Below are positions 34,310-43,728 of a stretch of DNA of 64,000 nucleotides, in pieces. The notes under the pieces were generated by a model that worked only from the letters and a program-made list of their open reading frames with translations, was not told the origin of the DNA and made no database searches. Numbering within the stretch: the stretch's first letter is position 1; every line of letters starts with the position of its first letter. This DNA is from Paraglaciecola arctica BSs20135. Lineage in GTDB: Bacteria > Pseudomonadota > Gammaproteobacteria > Enterobacterales > Alteromonadaceae. The position numbers were made by a program, and so were the translations under genes. The stretch is from NCBI RefSeq assembly GCF_000314995.1, contig NZ_BAEO01000051.1:97115-161114 (forward strand). The letters are read 5' to 3'.

Positions 34310-36081
34310 GAAAACCTTGTGTCACTATCTTTGGGTTGTTAACTTTGCTCTGCCAACCAATCTCGGCAGAAACAACGGCAGAAATAACGGCTAATGCCGC
34401 GCCTTTTGCACTTACCCTCGAGCAGGCCAGAAACTGGACTCCCAAAAGTCAATTCGCCTCAGCCGAAAACGTTTCAAGCATAGCTTTAGCTAGACGAATA
34501 GATGCCCAACTCCATGGGGAAATGTCAAATTTAGACACCCGCGCCAAAGTATTATATGCCCCAGACGGTATGAATAATTTCGGTAATTATTTGCAGACTC
34601 AGCCTAAGTTTAACTTGTACAACTTTACCCATTGGGCGCAAATTGATGTGCTGAATTGGTTTGCTGGCACTGCCGATCATACGGTTCAGATCCCCGCTAA
34701 ACCATGGGTCGACACTGCACACAAAAATGGCGTCAAAGTTATAGGTTCTATCTTCTTAGCTGTCGCTCAATGGGGCGGCAATCCAGATACAGCAGAAACT
34801 TTTTTAGAGCAAGATCCACAAGGGCGATTTGTGTTTGCTCATCGATTGGTTGAAATCGCCAATTATTATGGTTTTGATGGTTGGCTGATGAACCAAGAAA
34901 CCAATTTAACTGCCGTCAAAGATGAAAACAACCAACTAATAAAAGGGCAATCCAATCCCAAACGTGGCGCAGAGCTTGGCGAAAAAATGCTGCAATTTAT
35001 GCAGTACTTAACAGCAATTGCCCCCCAGGGAATGGAAATTCACTGGTACGACGCAATGTTACGCAATGGCCAAGTGAAATGGCAAAACGAAATCAATGCA
35101 AACAACCAGGATTTTCTGCAAGCAGCAGTGCCCAGCGCCGACGCTATCTTTGTTAACTATTGGTGGAATAAAGAAATGGTGCTTAATTCCCATAAACGCG
35201 TCAAAGCCCTGAAGCGCTCACCTTTTGATGTGTATTTTGGTGCGGATTTATGGCCTAGCAGAAATGCTCAGCGTTCTTTTAGTCGCAGTCAATGGCTTGA
35301 TTGGTTATTTGATCCAGAAACGGGCGAGGCATTATCTTCGATAGCCTTATTTGCCCCCAATCTAAATTTTAATTTCGATGGTGAATCTCATACGCCGGCA
35401 TTTAGTCAATTTAAAACCAATCCCGATGACTATCGAAGTTTTTACGCAACCGAGCAGCGTTTGTTCAGTGGTGATGACTTAAACAGTGCGAGAAAGGATA
35501 AACAGGGTTGGTCGGGAATGGATAGTTACTTAGCGGCTAAATCAGTCATTACTAGTTTGCCTTTAGTGACCCATTTTAATACTGGGCAAGGCAAGTTTTG
35601 GTTTGAGCAAGGCCAAGCTAAAAGTGGCCCTTGGACCAATATAAACAAGCAGAGTTTATTACCTACTTGGCAGTTTGCGGTGATAGATGAAGATACTAAT
35701 TCCAGCATGCAACCTTATTATAGTTTTGAGCAAGCCTATCAAGGTGGAAGCGCGTTAAGTATTGAGGGGCAATCGGGATCTGGAAAAACCATCATTCCAC
35801 TATTTTCTACCAATGTTCAGACTCAAGATATCAAAAATATAGAAATTGTTGCGCAAGGAGACACTGCTGACTTGTCTGTATATACCACAACAGATAAAGG
35901 GGAAATGTTGGTTTACAAATTGAAGAACAAACAAGCTAAGTCTAACCAAGGTGAATGGCAAAGTTATCACTTTGTTGTACCCAACAAAAAGCCAGAAAAG
36001 ATCACCCAAGTTGGCTTGCTGTTGACCCCAAATGCTGGTCGAGCAGTGAGTGTGAAAATCGGTAAGTTGGCGGTGTATTAA
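34306..36081 (+). CDS. GH85 endo-beta-N-acetylglucosaminidase
   Basis: A 591-residue enzyme with a classical signal peptide (MRKPCVTIFGLLTLLCQPIS). The GH85 core covers residues about 60-380: NLYNFTHWAQIDVLNWFAG, VIGSIFLAVAQWGG and FDGWLMNQETN, the last holding the Asn196/Glu198 catalytic pair (acid and oxazoline-stabilising roles). YWWNKEMVLNSHKR and DVYFGADLWPSR are further family segments. The C-terminal about 200 residues form a beta-rich module (PYYSFEQAYQGGSAL) common after GH85. It cuts the GlcNAc-GlcNAc bond of N-glycans, leaving one GlcNAc on the protein. It lacks a lipobox, so it is periplasmic or secreted. Confidence 0.94.
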   Translation: MRKPCVTIFGLLTLLCQPISAETTAEITANAAPFALTLEQARNWTPKSQFASAENVSSIALARRIDAQLHGEMSNLDTRAKVLYAPDGMNNFGNYLQTQPKFNLYNFTHWAQIDVLNWFAGTADHTVQIPAKPWVDTAHKNGVKVIGSIFLAVAQWGGNPDTAETFLEQDPQGRFVFAHRLVEIANYYGFDGWLMNQETNLTAVKDENNQLIKGQSNPKRGAELGEKMLQFMQYLTAIAPQGMEIHWYDAMLRNGQVKWQNEINANNQDFLQAAVPSADAIFVNYWWNKEMVLNSHKRVKALKRSPFDVYFGADLWPSRNAQRSFSRSQWLDWLFDPETGEALSSIALFAPNLNFNFDGESHTPAFSQFKTNPDDYRSFYATEQRLFSGDDLNSARKDKQGWSGMDSYLAAKSVITSLPLVTHFNTGQGKFWFEQGQAKSGPWTNINKQSLLPTWQFAVIDEDTNSSMQPYYSFEQAYQGGSALSIEGQSGSGKTIIPLFSTNVQTQDIKNIEIVAQGDTADLSVYTTTDKGEMLVYKLKNKQAKSNQGEWQSYHFVVPNKKPEKITQVGLLLTPNAGRAVSVKIGKLAVY

Positions 36082-36084
36082 GTT

Positions 36085-36828
36085 ATGGTCAATATCGAAA
36101 TCTGTATCAGCAGCGACAACTTGCCCATGCTTGAAAGGCAAGTATTAGCAGCAATAAATGGTGGCGCAAAACGTGTTGAGTTGTGCGGCAATATGCAAGA
36201 AGACGGCTTAACTCCTAGTTATTCTGCAATAGAACTCGCCAGCTCAGTGTTAACTGACGCACAAGCGCTGATGGTCATGATCCGTCCAAGGAAAGGTGGT
36301 TTTTATTACTCCCTACAAGAAATACAACAAATGCGCAGCAGCATTATTGCTGCTGCTAAGTTCGGTGCCAAGGGCGTGGTATTTGGACTGCTTGATGCCA
36401 CAGAAACTGAGCTGGCGATCACTGATATGCAGTCTTTAGTCGAACTAGCCACAGAAAATGGCTTAGAAGTCACTTGCCACAGAGCTTTTGACGTCTTAAG
36501 CGACCCCCTTGCCGGTTTAGCACAACTAAAAGCCTTAGGTGTAACACGAGTGCTGACAGCTGCTGGAAAATGGGGACAGCCCAGTCTGGCTACAGATAAT
36601 GCAGAAGTTTTTTCAAATTATCTACGGGCAGCACAAGGCGAGCTCGAAATTATCTGTTGCGGTGGAATAACCCCTCAAAATGCTGCCTTGATTGTGGCAC
36701 AACAAAAACCAATCAAAAATGAATCGAGCAACTGCTTATCCTTACATGCTTATTCAGGTGTATTAACTGATGGCCTAGTAAGCGAAAGCAAAGTGGCCCT
36801 GTTATGCAGTGCGGCAAATAACGCTTAA
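36085..36828 (+). CDS. cutC: CutC-family TIM-barrel protein
   Basis: A 247-residue CutC protein. Signatures: NIEICISSDNLPM, GGAKRVELCGNMQEDGLTPS, MVMIRPRKGGFYYS, AKGVVFGLLDA, TCHRAFDV, and GVTRVLTAAGKWGQPS, ending with IICCGGITPQNAA. CutC was named for copper homeostasis in E. coli, but that role has been disputed and the fold suggests an enzyme. It starts three bases after the GH85 stop inside a glycan operon. That position suggests a role in sugar or amino-sugar metabolism, not in metal resistance; this is inference. Confidence 0.88.
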   Translation: MVNIEICISSDNLPMLERQVLAAINGGAKRVELCGNMQEDGLTPSYSAIELASSVLTDAQALMVMIRPRKGGFYYSLQEIQQMRSSIIAAAKFGAKGVVFGLLDATETELAITDMQSLVELATENGLEVTCHRAFDVLSDPLAGLAQLKALGVTRVLTAAGKWGQPSLATDNAEVFSNYLRAAQGELEIICCGGITPQNAALIVAQQKPIKNESSNCLSLHAYSGVLTDGLVSESKVALLCSAANNA

Positions 36829-36915
36829 TTATATTTAACCAAACATTGAAAGGCGGCTTTTTGACAGAAAGCCATAACAAAACACTATGATATCTAATTT
36901 GACGAAGCAGAAAAT

Positions 36916-39498
36916 ATGATTAACAAAACCCAGTCTCTACATGCTTGTCAATATCTCTTAAATGGCGAATGGCAATTCAAACAACAAGGACATGACACTT
37001 GGCTACCGGCTTCAGTGCCTGGCTGTAACTTTACCGATTTGTTAGCTAACGGTTTGATTGACGATCCCTTTAATCGCGACAATGAAACTAATTTACAGTG
37101 GATCGAACAAGAAAATTGGCACTATCGGAAATATTTTGAGCTAGATGAAGAAGCGCTAGCGCACAGTCAAATGCAATTGGTGGCAGAAGGTTTAGATACC
37201 TTTTGTGAAATCTTTATCAATGGCGCTAAAGTTGCTGATAGCTGCAATATGTTTATTGGTCACAAATTTAGTTGTAAAAACCAGCTAAAAGTAGGCCAGA
37301 ATTTAATTGAAATTCGCTTTCGCTCGCCCATTAAAGAAACCATGCCACAATACTTAGCTGCGGGTTATGCCTATCCGGCAGAAAATGACAAATCTGAAGA
37401 AAAACTCAGTGTTTATTGCCGTAAAGCGCCCTGCCATTTTGGTTGGGATTGGGGGCCGAGGTTTGTCACATCTGGTATTTGGCGAGATATTTATCTACAG
37501 CCAGTGGCACCAGCAAAGATTGAAGATCTTTATTTCAGTATCCAACATCTATCGGATGAGCTTGCTGAGTTTTCGTTTCAGCTTGAAACCGCTGCCATGG
37601 AAAAATTTGAAGGGCAAATGCATATTAAGTGCAAACAAGCTCCTGAACTCAATCAGGTTGTAGACTTAACTATACCCGCAGTTAAAGATCATCAAAAAAA
37701 CACCTTAGTTGCTATCAATTTTAGTCTCGACGCTCCCCAAAAATGGTGGCCCAATGGTTTGGGAGAAGCGTTTTTATATCACTTCACATTTGAACTTGTG
37801 TCTAATGGACAGGTTGTTTCTTCACTCGAACAAAAAGTGGGTTTAAGAACACTCGAAGTGGTTAATGAAAAAGACCCTGATGGTGAATGTTTTTATCTAA
37901 AAGTAAATGGTCATAGAGTGTTTATGAAAGGCGCCAATTACATTCCAGCTGATAGTTTCATCCATCGAGTGACTCCAGAAAAACACCAAGCGTTTTTTGC
38001 TGCAACCCAACAAGCCAATATGAATATGTTACGGGTGTGGGGCGGCGGTGTGTATCAAGACGACCATTTCTATCAGTTAGCCGATGAACATGGCATTTTA
38101 ATCTGGCAAGACTTTATGTTTGCCTGCACTTTGTATCCGGCTGACGATGCCTTTATAAAAAATGTGCAACAAGAAGCCAGTTACAATATTCGCCGCTTAC
38201 GTAATCATCCATGTATCGCACTTTGGTGCGGAAATAATGAAGTTGATATGGCCATCAAAGATTGGGATTGGCCAGAAAAGTTTGGTTACAGCGAACCACT
38301 GTTTGAGCGCTTAAAAACTGACTATAAAAAGTTATTCGAAAGCTGCCTGCGGGAAGCCGTTTTAGAGCATGACCCGCAACGTTTTTATTTACGTTCGTCA
38401 CCCATAGGATCTTGGGAGTCTGATGAAGATCATATTGGTAATCATCATTATTGGGGAGTTTGGCATGGTGAAGAGCCCTTTAGTGAATATCAAAAACGTA
38501 TTCCTCGTTTTATGAGCGAATATGGCTTTCAGTCATTTCCTTTACTTTCATCGGTGCAAAAATTCACTGCTGAACAAGAGCAGCATTTGGGTTCTGCAGT
38601 GATGCAAATACATCAAAAACACCCAAGGGGAAATAACTTAATTAATAGTTATTTAGAACAAGAGTTTAAGTCACCTAAAAACTTTGAAAGTTTGCTTTAT
38701 ATTAGCCAAGTGCAACAGGCTCTAGGCTTAAAATTAGCCTTTGAAGCCCATAGGCAAGCCATGCCATTTTGTATGGGAACTTTGTATTGGCAGTTAAATG
38801 ACACTTGGCCGGCCGCATCTTGGTCAGGTATTGATTATTATGGAAAATGGAAAGCTTTACATTATCAAGCCAAACGTAGTTTCGCCGAACAAGTGTTAGT
38901 GATTAACCATGATGAACAGACTTTAACGATTAACTTAGTATCAGACCAACTGACTGCTTTTACTGGGCAGCTTGAATTAGCTATTGTGGATTTTTCTGGA
39001 AAATCACTTTGGTCTGATGCACAAGAAATACAAGTTAAAGCGAATACTAGCCAACAAGTATTTAGTGCGCCTACAACTCAGTTATTAGGCAAAATTGATA
39101 TGACGCAAAGTGTGTTTATTGCTAAAGTCAGCACCTTAGACGGAACACATTGTTATTGTGATAATGCTTATTTCTTTGTGCCAAATAAACAGCTGCTGTT
39201 ACAACCAACACCGCTCAATATTGTTGGAAAAATACAACACAATGAATTGCAGTTAACCCTTTCAGCCTCACAGGTTTTGCGTCAAGTTTACTTAGATATT
39301 CCTTTAGAAACGGCGAACTTTAGTGATAACTTTTTTGACCTAATACCCGGCCAAACAAAAATTGTGAGCGTTTCTTTAGCTAATAGTGAATCATACAATG
39401 TTGAGTCTTTAATAGAGCAACTTACTTATATGTCTCTGTATGACAGTTTTACTGAACAACTAAGTCAGGCGAATAGTTTCAGAGTGGGATGCAGTTAA
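36916..39498 (+). CDS. Cytoplasmic GH2 beta-mannosidase
   Basis: An 860-residue GH2 enzyme without a signal peptide. It begins with the sugar-binding domain (LNGEWQFKQQGHDTWLPASV, then FNRDNETNLQWIEQENWHY). It has the beta-mannosidase-type HFGWDWGPRFVTSGIWRDIY, the TIM-barrel motif MNMLRVWGGGVYQDD, the acid/base WCGNNEVD (E442) and the nucleophile RFMSEYGFQSFP (E535). The WGWDWGPR-like segment marks beta-mannosidases against other GH2. It should split Man-beta1,4-GlcNAc inside the cell. Its stop overlaps the symporter start (TAATG). Confidence 0.94.
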   Translation: MINKTQSLHACQYLLNGEWQFKQQGHDTWLPASVPGCNFTDLLANGLIDDPFNRDNETNLQWIEQENWHYRKYFELDEEALAHSQMQLVAEGLDTFCEIFINGAKVADSCNMFIGHKFSCKNQLKVGQNLIEIRFRSPIKETMPQYLAAGYAYPAENDKSEEKLSVYCRKAPCHFGWDWGPRFVTSGIWRDIYLQPVAPAKIEDLYFSIQHLSDELAEFSFQLETAAMEKFEGQMHIKCKQAPELNQVVDLTIPAVKDHQKNTLVAINFSLDAPQKWWPNGLGEAFLYHFTFELVSNGQVVSSLEQKVGLRTLEVVNEKDPDGECFYLKVNGHRVFMKGANYIPADSFIHRVTPEKHQAFFAATQQANMNMLRVWGGGVYQDDHFYQLADEHGILIWQDFMFACTLYPADDAFIKNVQQEASYNIRRLRNHPCIALWCGNNEVDMAIKDWDWPEKFGYSEPLFERLKTDYKKLFESCLREAVLEHDPQRFYLRSSPIGSWESDEDHIGNHHYWGVWHGEEPFSEYQKRIPRFMSEYGFQSFPLLSSVQKFTAEQEQHLGSAVMQIHQKHPRGNNLINSYLEQEFKSPKNFESLLYISQVQQALGLKLAFEAHRQAMPFCMGTLYWQLNDTWPAASWSGIDYYGKWKALHYQAKRSFAEQVLVINHDEQTLTINLVSDQLTAFTGQLELAIVDFSGKSLWSDAQEIQVKANTSQQVFSAPTTQLLGKIDMTQSVFIAKVSTLDGTHCYCDNAYFFVPNKQLLLQPTPLNIVGKIQHNELQLTLSASQVLRQVYLDIPLETANFSDNFFDLIPGQTKIVSVSLANSESYNVESLIEQLTYMSLYDSFTEQLSQANSFRVGCS

Positions 39499-41291
39499 TG
39501 AATTTGAGTTGGATTGATATTGTTATTATTGCTCTATATTTGAGCTCTGTGTTGCTGCTTGGTTTATATATTTCGAAACGAGCCAGTACCGACTTAGACA
39601 GCTACTTTTTGGCTGGTAAACGTATCCCTTGGTGGGCGTTAGGTGTATCTAACGCGTCAGGCATGTTCGATATTGCAGGCACAATGTGGCTAGTTTCAAT
39701 GTGTTTTGTGTATGGACTTAAAGGCGCGTGGTTACCTTGGATATGGCCAATATTCAACCAAATATTTTTGATGGTGTACTTATCGGTGTGGTTAAGGCGT
39801 TCCAATGTATTGACCGGTGCAGAATGGCTTAAAACCCGCTTTGGCAGTGGTAAAGGGGCAGAGATGTGTCACTTAATTGTAGTCATTTTTGCTGTAGTCA
39901 GTGCTATTGGTTTTATCGCTTATTCGTTTAAAGGTATAGGTAAATTTGCTGAAATATTCTTTCCCTGGGATATATCACCTGACGTTTATGCGCTCATCAT
40001 TTTTGCTGTTACCACTATATATGTAGTCAAAGGTGGCATGTACAGCGTGGTGTTCACTGAAGTATTACAGTTTGTCATTATGACTATAGCAGCGGTTGCT
40101 GTGGGCGTTATTGCGATTTATGCCGTGAGTCCTGAGCAAATTGCAGCGGCTACGCCCGAAGGCTGGGGCAACTTGTTTTTTAGTTGGCATTTAGACCTAA
40201 ACTGGACTGGTGTGATAGATAGTGTGAATGACAAGATCCAAAACGATGGCATGGAATTGTTTGGATTAATGGTGATGATGATGTTGTTCAAAGGCATTCT
40301 ATCCAGTATGGCGGGGCCTGTACCTAACTATGATATGCAACGAATTTTGGCCACTAAAACCCCCAAAGAAGCCGCAAAAATGAGTGGTTTGGTTTCTTTA
40401 GTGATGTTTTTTCCTCGTTATATGATGGTCACAGGTTTATCAGTATTGGCGCTAGTGTATATGGGACCCGACATTCAGGCTCAAGGTGAACACTTTGATT
40501 TTGAACAAATTTTACCTTATGCCATCAATAATTTTGTACCTGTTGGTTTAACAGGCTTATTGATTGCCGGATTACTCGCGGCCTTTATGTCGACATTTGC
40601 TGCCTCGGTAAACGCCGCACCCGTGTATATAGTTAACGACATCTTCAAACGTTATTTCAAACCTAACGCGGACAACGCAACCTTGATAAAAATGAGTTAT
40701 TTAGTTTCTTGTTTACTAGTCATTATTGGGGTGTGTTTAGGCCTAATGTTAGAGAGTATTAATGAAATTATGCAGTGGATATTTGCCGCGTTATTTGGTG
40801 GTTATGCTGCCGCTAACTTGCTCAAGTGGCATTGGTGGCGCTTTAATGCCTATGGATATTTTTGGGGCATGTTGGCTGGACTAATTGGCTCACTTGTATT
40901 GCCCTTAGTGTTGCCTGATGTGCAACCTCTGATGGCATTTCCTTTACTTCTATTGGCGGGTTTAGTGGGTTCTGTTGTGGGAACACTAATGACTCCAGCA
41001 GAATCGGACGAAGTGTTATGTCAATTTTATCGTCAAGTTAGACCTTGGGGATTTTGGACACCTATACGCAACAAAGTGATACAACAAGATCCAAGTTTTA
41101 TTGATGACAGTAATTTTGGTCGCGACAGTATTAACGTAGTAGTAGGCACAATTTGGCAATTGACCTTAGTCATTATGCCTATTTATTTAGTGGTACAGCA
41201 GTGGTGGCCAATGTTAGGTGCATTTGCAGTAATGGCAGTTACCACTTGGTTTTTAAAGAAAAATTGGTTAGATAAGTTGGAAGAATCATGA
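39498..41291 (+). CDS. SSS-family sodium:solute symporter
   Basis: About 597 residues with some 13-14 hydrophobic helices. SSS signatures: LDSYFLAGKRIPWWALGVSN, GGMYSVVFTEVLQFVIM, FKGILSSMAGPVPNYDMQRI and GLLIAGLLAAFMSTFAASVN. The start at 39498 (TAATG overlap with the GH2 stop) is preferred over 39489. Cotranscription with the cytoplasmic beta-mannosidase suggests that it imports Man-beta1,4-GlcNAc or GlcNAc across the inner membrane. Monosaccharide transport is the alternative. Confidence 0.9.
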   Translation: MNLSWIDIVIIALYLSSVLLLGLYISKRASTDLDSYFLAGKRIPWWALGVSNASGMFDIAGTMWLVSMCFVYGLKGAWLPWIWPIFNQIFLMVYLSVWLRRSNVLTGAEWLKTRFGSGKGAEMCHLIVVIFAVVSAIGFIAYSFKGIGKFAEIFFPWDISPDVYALIIFAVTTIYVVKGGMYSVVFTEVLQFVIMTIAAVAVGVIAIYAVSPEQIAAATPEGWGNLFFSWHLDLNWTGVIDSVNDKIQNDGMELFGLMVMMMLFKGILSSMAGPVPNYDMQRILATKTPKEAAKMSGLVSLVMFFPRYMMVTGLSVLALVYMGPDIQAQGEHFDFEQILPYAINNFVPVGLTGLLIAGLLAAFMSTFAASVNAAPVYIVNDIFKRYFKPNADNATLIKMSYLVSCLLVIIGVCLGLMLESINEIMQWIFAALFGGYAAANLLKWHWWRFNAYGYFWGMLAGLIGSLVLPLVLPDVQPLMAFPLLLLAGLVGSVVGTLMTPAESDEVLCQFYRQVRPWGFWTPIRNKVIQQDPSFIDDSNFGRDSINVVVGTIWQLTLVIMPIYLVVQQWWPMLGAFAVMAVTTWFLKKNWLDKLEES

Positions 41292-43540
41292 TTAAAACAG
41301 TAGTAAAGGGTTGTCTAGTAGTATCGCTAGTATTAGGTGCAACAGGTTGTGCAAATGAGTCAACTAACGCGGTTAAAAGCGCTGTTGTGAAGGACAAGGC
41401 AACTTCTTTAGAAAATCTAGAATACGTCAACCCTTTTATCGGTACTGGCGGCCATGGACATACCTTTCCTGGCGCAGTAGTGCCTTTTGGTATGGTGCAA
41501 CTTAGTCCGGATAATCCTTCTAAAGGTTGGGACTGGACTTCTGGTTATCATTATTCGGACAATCAGCTGTTAGGTTTTAGTCATACTCATTTGTCAGGAA
41601 CAGGCGTAGGCGATCTACTGGATATATTAGTGATGCCGTTTCGCGGAGACTATCAAAAACGCCTCGACAATGAGCTAAAACGTGTTGTCAGCACCTATAG
41701 CCATGACCAAGAAACCGCGAGCCCTGGTTATTATTCAGTTGTACTACCTGAAGAAAACGTCAGTGTTGAACTGACAGCTACTGAACGCACAGGTATGCAT
41801 AGATATCAGTTCTCAGGTTATGAGTCAGCTAAAGTACTGATTGATTTGGGGTACGCCCAGAACTATGACAAAGCCGTTTCGACCTTTATGCGCGTGGTAG
41901 ATGACACAACTTTAGTGGGTTATAGGATCTCAACTGGCTGGTCTGACTTTCAACCCACCTATTTTGTTGCCAAATTTAATCGCCCTTTTACGCACCAGTA
42001 TTATTTAGAGGGCAAACCTTTTTTTGGTAGCGCACCCATAAAAGGTGACACCATCAATCGGCCTAAAACTGAGGTAGTTTTAAACTTCGGCGACCTCTCA
42101 AATAAACCCTTAGTGGCTAAAGTTGGCTTGTCTTACACTAGCATTAAAGGTGCAGAAAAAAATCTAGCTGCAGAAGTAAAAGACTTTGATTTTGATAGCA
42201 TCAAGCAGTCCGCAGAAAATTTGTGGGCCAAACAACTAAACAAGTTTAAAGTCACTGATCCTAACGAAGAAACCAAAACCAAGTTTTATACTGCCCTTTA
42301 CCATTCCTTTTTAGCACCTCAAACATTCAATGATGTAGACGGTCAATATTTTGGTGCCGATGGCTCAAGTCACAACAGTCAGGATTTTAAGCGTTATACC
42401 CTGTTTTCTTTATGGGATACGTTTCGAGCACTACACCCCTTGCTCACTATTAGTGATGGTGGACGTGTGCATGACATGGTTGAATCTTTGTTAGCTTTTT
42501 ATGATGAAACAGGTTTATTGCCAACCTGGGATCTGATGTCAAACGATACGGATGTGATGATTGGTTACCATGCAGTGCCCGTTATTGTCGATGCTTATTT
42601 AAAAGGCTTAACAGATGCCGATCCCGAAAGAATATTTGCTGCGGTTAAAGCCTCAGCCATGCAAAATCAATTTGGTGTCGACACTTTCCGCGAATATGGA
42701 TATATCCCTTCTGAACTTGAAGTCGAAGCAGTGTCGAAAACCCTAGAGTATGCCTTTGATGATGCAGCCATTGCTGCTTTAGCCAAAAGCTTAGGCAAAG
42801 ATGACGAATACGAATATTTCAGTCAGCGAGCAAATGCATACAAAATATTGTTCGATAAAAACACCAGCTTAATGCGCGGCAAAGACAAAAATGGCGACTG
42901 GGTAAAAAACTTCAGACCCACCTATGTTGATCACCGCAACACTGACTATACCGAAGCCAATGCTTGGCAATACACTTGGTTTGCCCCTCATGATGTAGAA
43001 GGTTTAATCGAGTTATTTGGCGGGGAAAAACCATTTGTAGAAAAACTAGATACCTTATTTAGTATGAGTTCTGAAATGGAAGGATCTGTTGTTTCACCGG
43101 ATATTTCTGGCCTGATTGGTCAGTATGCTCATGGTAATGAACCTGTGCACCACGTGCCTTATATGTACAGCTATGCCAATCAGAAATGGAAAGGCGAAAA
43201 TCGCATTATTGAAATTCGCGACACTATGTATCGTAACCATGTTGATGGTTTGGCAGGCAATGATGACTTAGGTCAAATGTCAGCTTGGTATGTGTTTAGT
43301 GCGATTGGCTTTTATCCAATGAATCCTTTTTCTGGTGAATATGTGTTTGGCACGCCAGAGTTTCAACAAGTGGATATCCAACTTGAAAATGGCAAGGTAT
43401 TCAGTGTTAAACAACAAGGTTCACGCTCTGCTGCCACGCCTTATGTGAAGCAAATTAGACTAAACGGCACAATCACTGATCTTCACAGCTTAAGTCATAA
43501 AGATTTACTAGCAGGCGGTGAATTGGTCTTCGAGTTTTAA
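41288..43540 (+). CDS. GH92 alpha-mannosidase D, lipoprotein
   Basis: A 750-residue GH92 enzyme with lipobox LGATGC (Cys21). Motifs: NPFIGTGGHGHTFPGAVVPF, GFSHTHLSGTGVGDL, FSLWDTFRALHP, the catalytic-acid segment DYTEANAWQYTW, HGNEPVHHVPYMY and GNDDLGQMSAWYVFSAIGF. It is in the same subgroup as GH92 B and shares its HGNEPxHH loop. It overlaps the symporter gene by four bases (ATGA). Being physically separate from the other three GH92 genes, it may serve a different trimming step or a different compartment. Confidence 0.94.
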   Translation: MIKTVVKGCLVVSLVLGATGCANESTNAVKSAVVKDKATSLENLEYVNPFIGTGGHGHTFPGAVVPFGMVQLSPDNPSKGWDWTSGYHYSDNQLLGFSHTHLSGTGVGDLLDILVMPFRGDYQKRLDNELKRVVSTYSHDQETASPGYYSVVLPEENVSVELTATERTGMHRYQFSGYESAKVLIDLGYAQNYDKAVSTFMRVVDDTTLVGYRISTGWSDFQPTYFVAKFNRPFTHQYYLEGKPFFGSAPIKGDTINRPKTEVVLNFGDLSNKPLVAKVGLSYTSIKGAEKNLAAEVKDFDFDSIKQSAENLWAKQLNKFKVTDPNEETKTKFYTALYHSFLAPQTFNDVDGQYFGADGSSHNSQDFKRYTLFSLWDTFRALHPLLTISDGGRVHDMVESLLAFYDETGLLPTWDLMSNDTDVMIGYHAVPVIVDAYLKGLTDADPERIFAAVKASAMQNQFGVDTFREYGYIPSELEVEAVSKTLEYAFDDAAIAALAKSLGKDDEYEYFSQRANAYKILFDKNTSLMRGKDKNGDWVKNFRPTYVDHRNTDYTEANAWQYTWFAPHDVEGLIELFGGEKPFVEKLDTLFSMSSEMEGSVVSPDISGLIGQYAHGNEPVHHVPYMYSYANQKWKGENRIIEIRDTMYRNHVDGLAGNDDLGQMSAWYVFSAIGFYPMNPFSGEYVFGTPEFQQVDIQLENGKVFSVKQQGSRSAATPYVKQIRLNGTITDLHSLSHKDLLAGGELVFEF

Positions 43541-43601
43541 TCTATTTTACCAAGGTGCACGTTATCAAGATGTAGCATCTCAAAACTAAATGGCCGATTT
43601 A

Positions 43602-43622
43602 GGCCCCCTCAACGAGGGGGCT
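43602..43622 (+). terminator. GC-rich hairpin after GH92 D
   Basis: GCCCCCTC at 43603-43610 pairs with GAGGGGGC at 43614-43621 around an AAC loop. It is 62 bases after the GH92 D stop. There is no T-run, so it may weaken but not end transcription into GH97. Confidence 0.6.
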
Positions 43623-43645
43623 ACGAGTAGGACAACCTCTAGTTT

Positions 43646-43669
43646 ATATGCCGTGTCATCACGGCATAT
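43646..43669 (+). promoter_or_regulatory. Perfect 10-bp hairpin in the GH97 leader
   Basis: ATATGCCGTG at 43646-43655 pairs with CACGGCATAT at 43660-43669 around TCAT. It is 60 bases before the chosen GH97 ATG. An upstream in-frame ATG at 43648 lies within this stem and is therefore an unlikely start. The hairpin may influence mRNA stability or be an operator. Confidence 0.5.
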
Positions 43670-43728
43670 TATTTAATCATGCTGTTTTGTATATTTTATC
43701 AACTGCAAAATGTGTGAATGGAAATACC

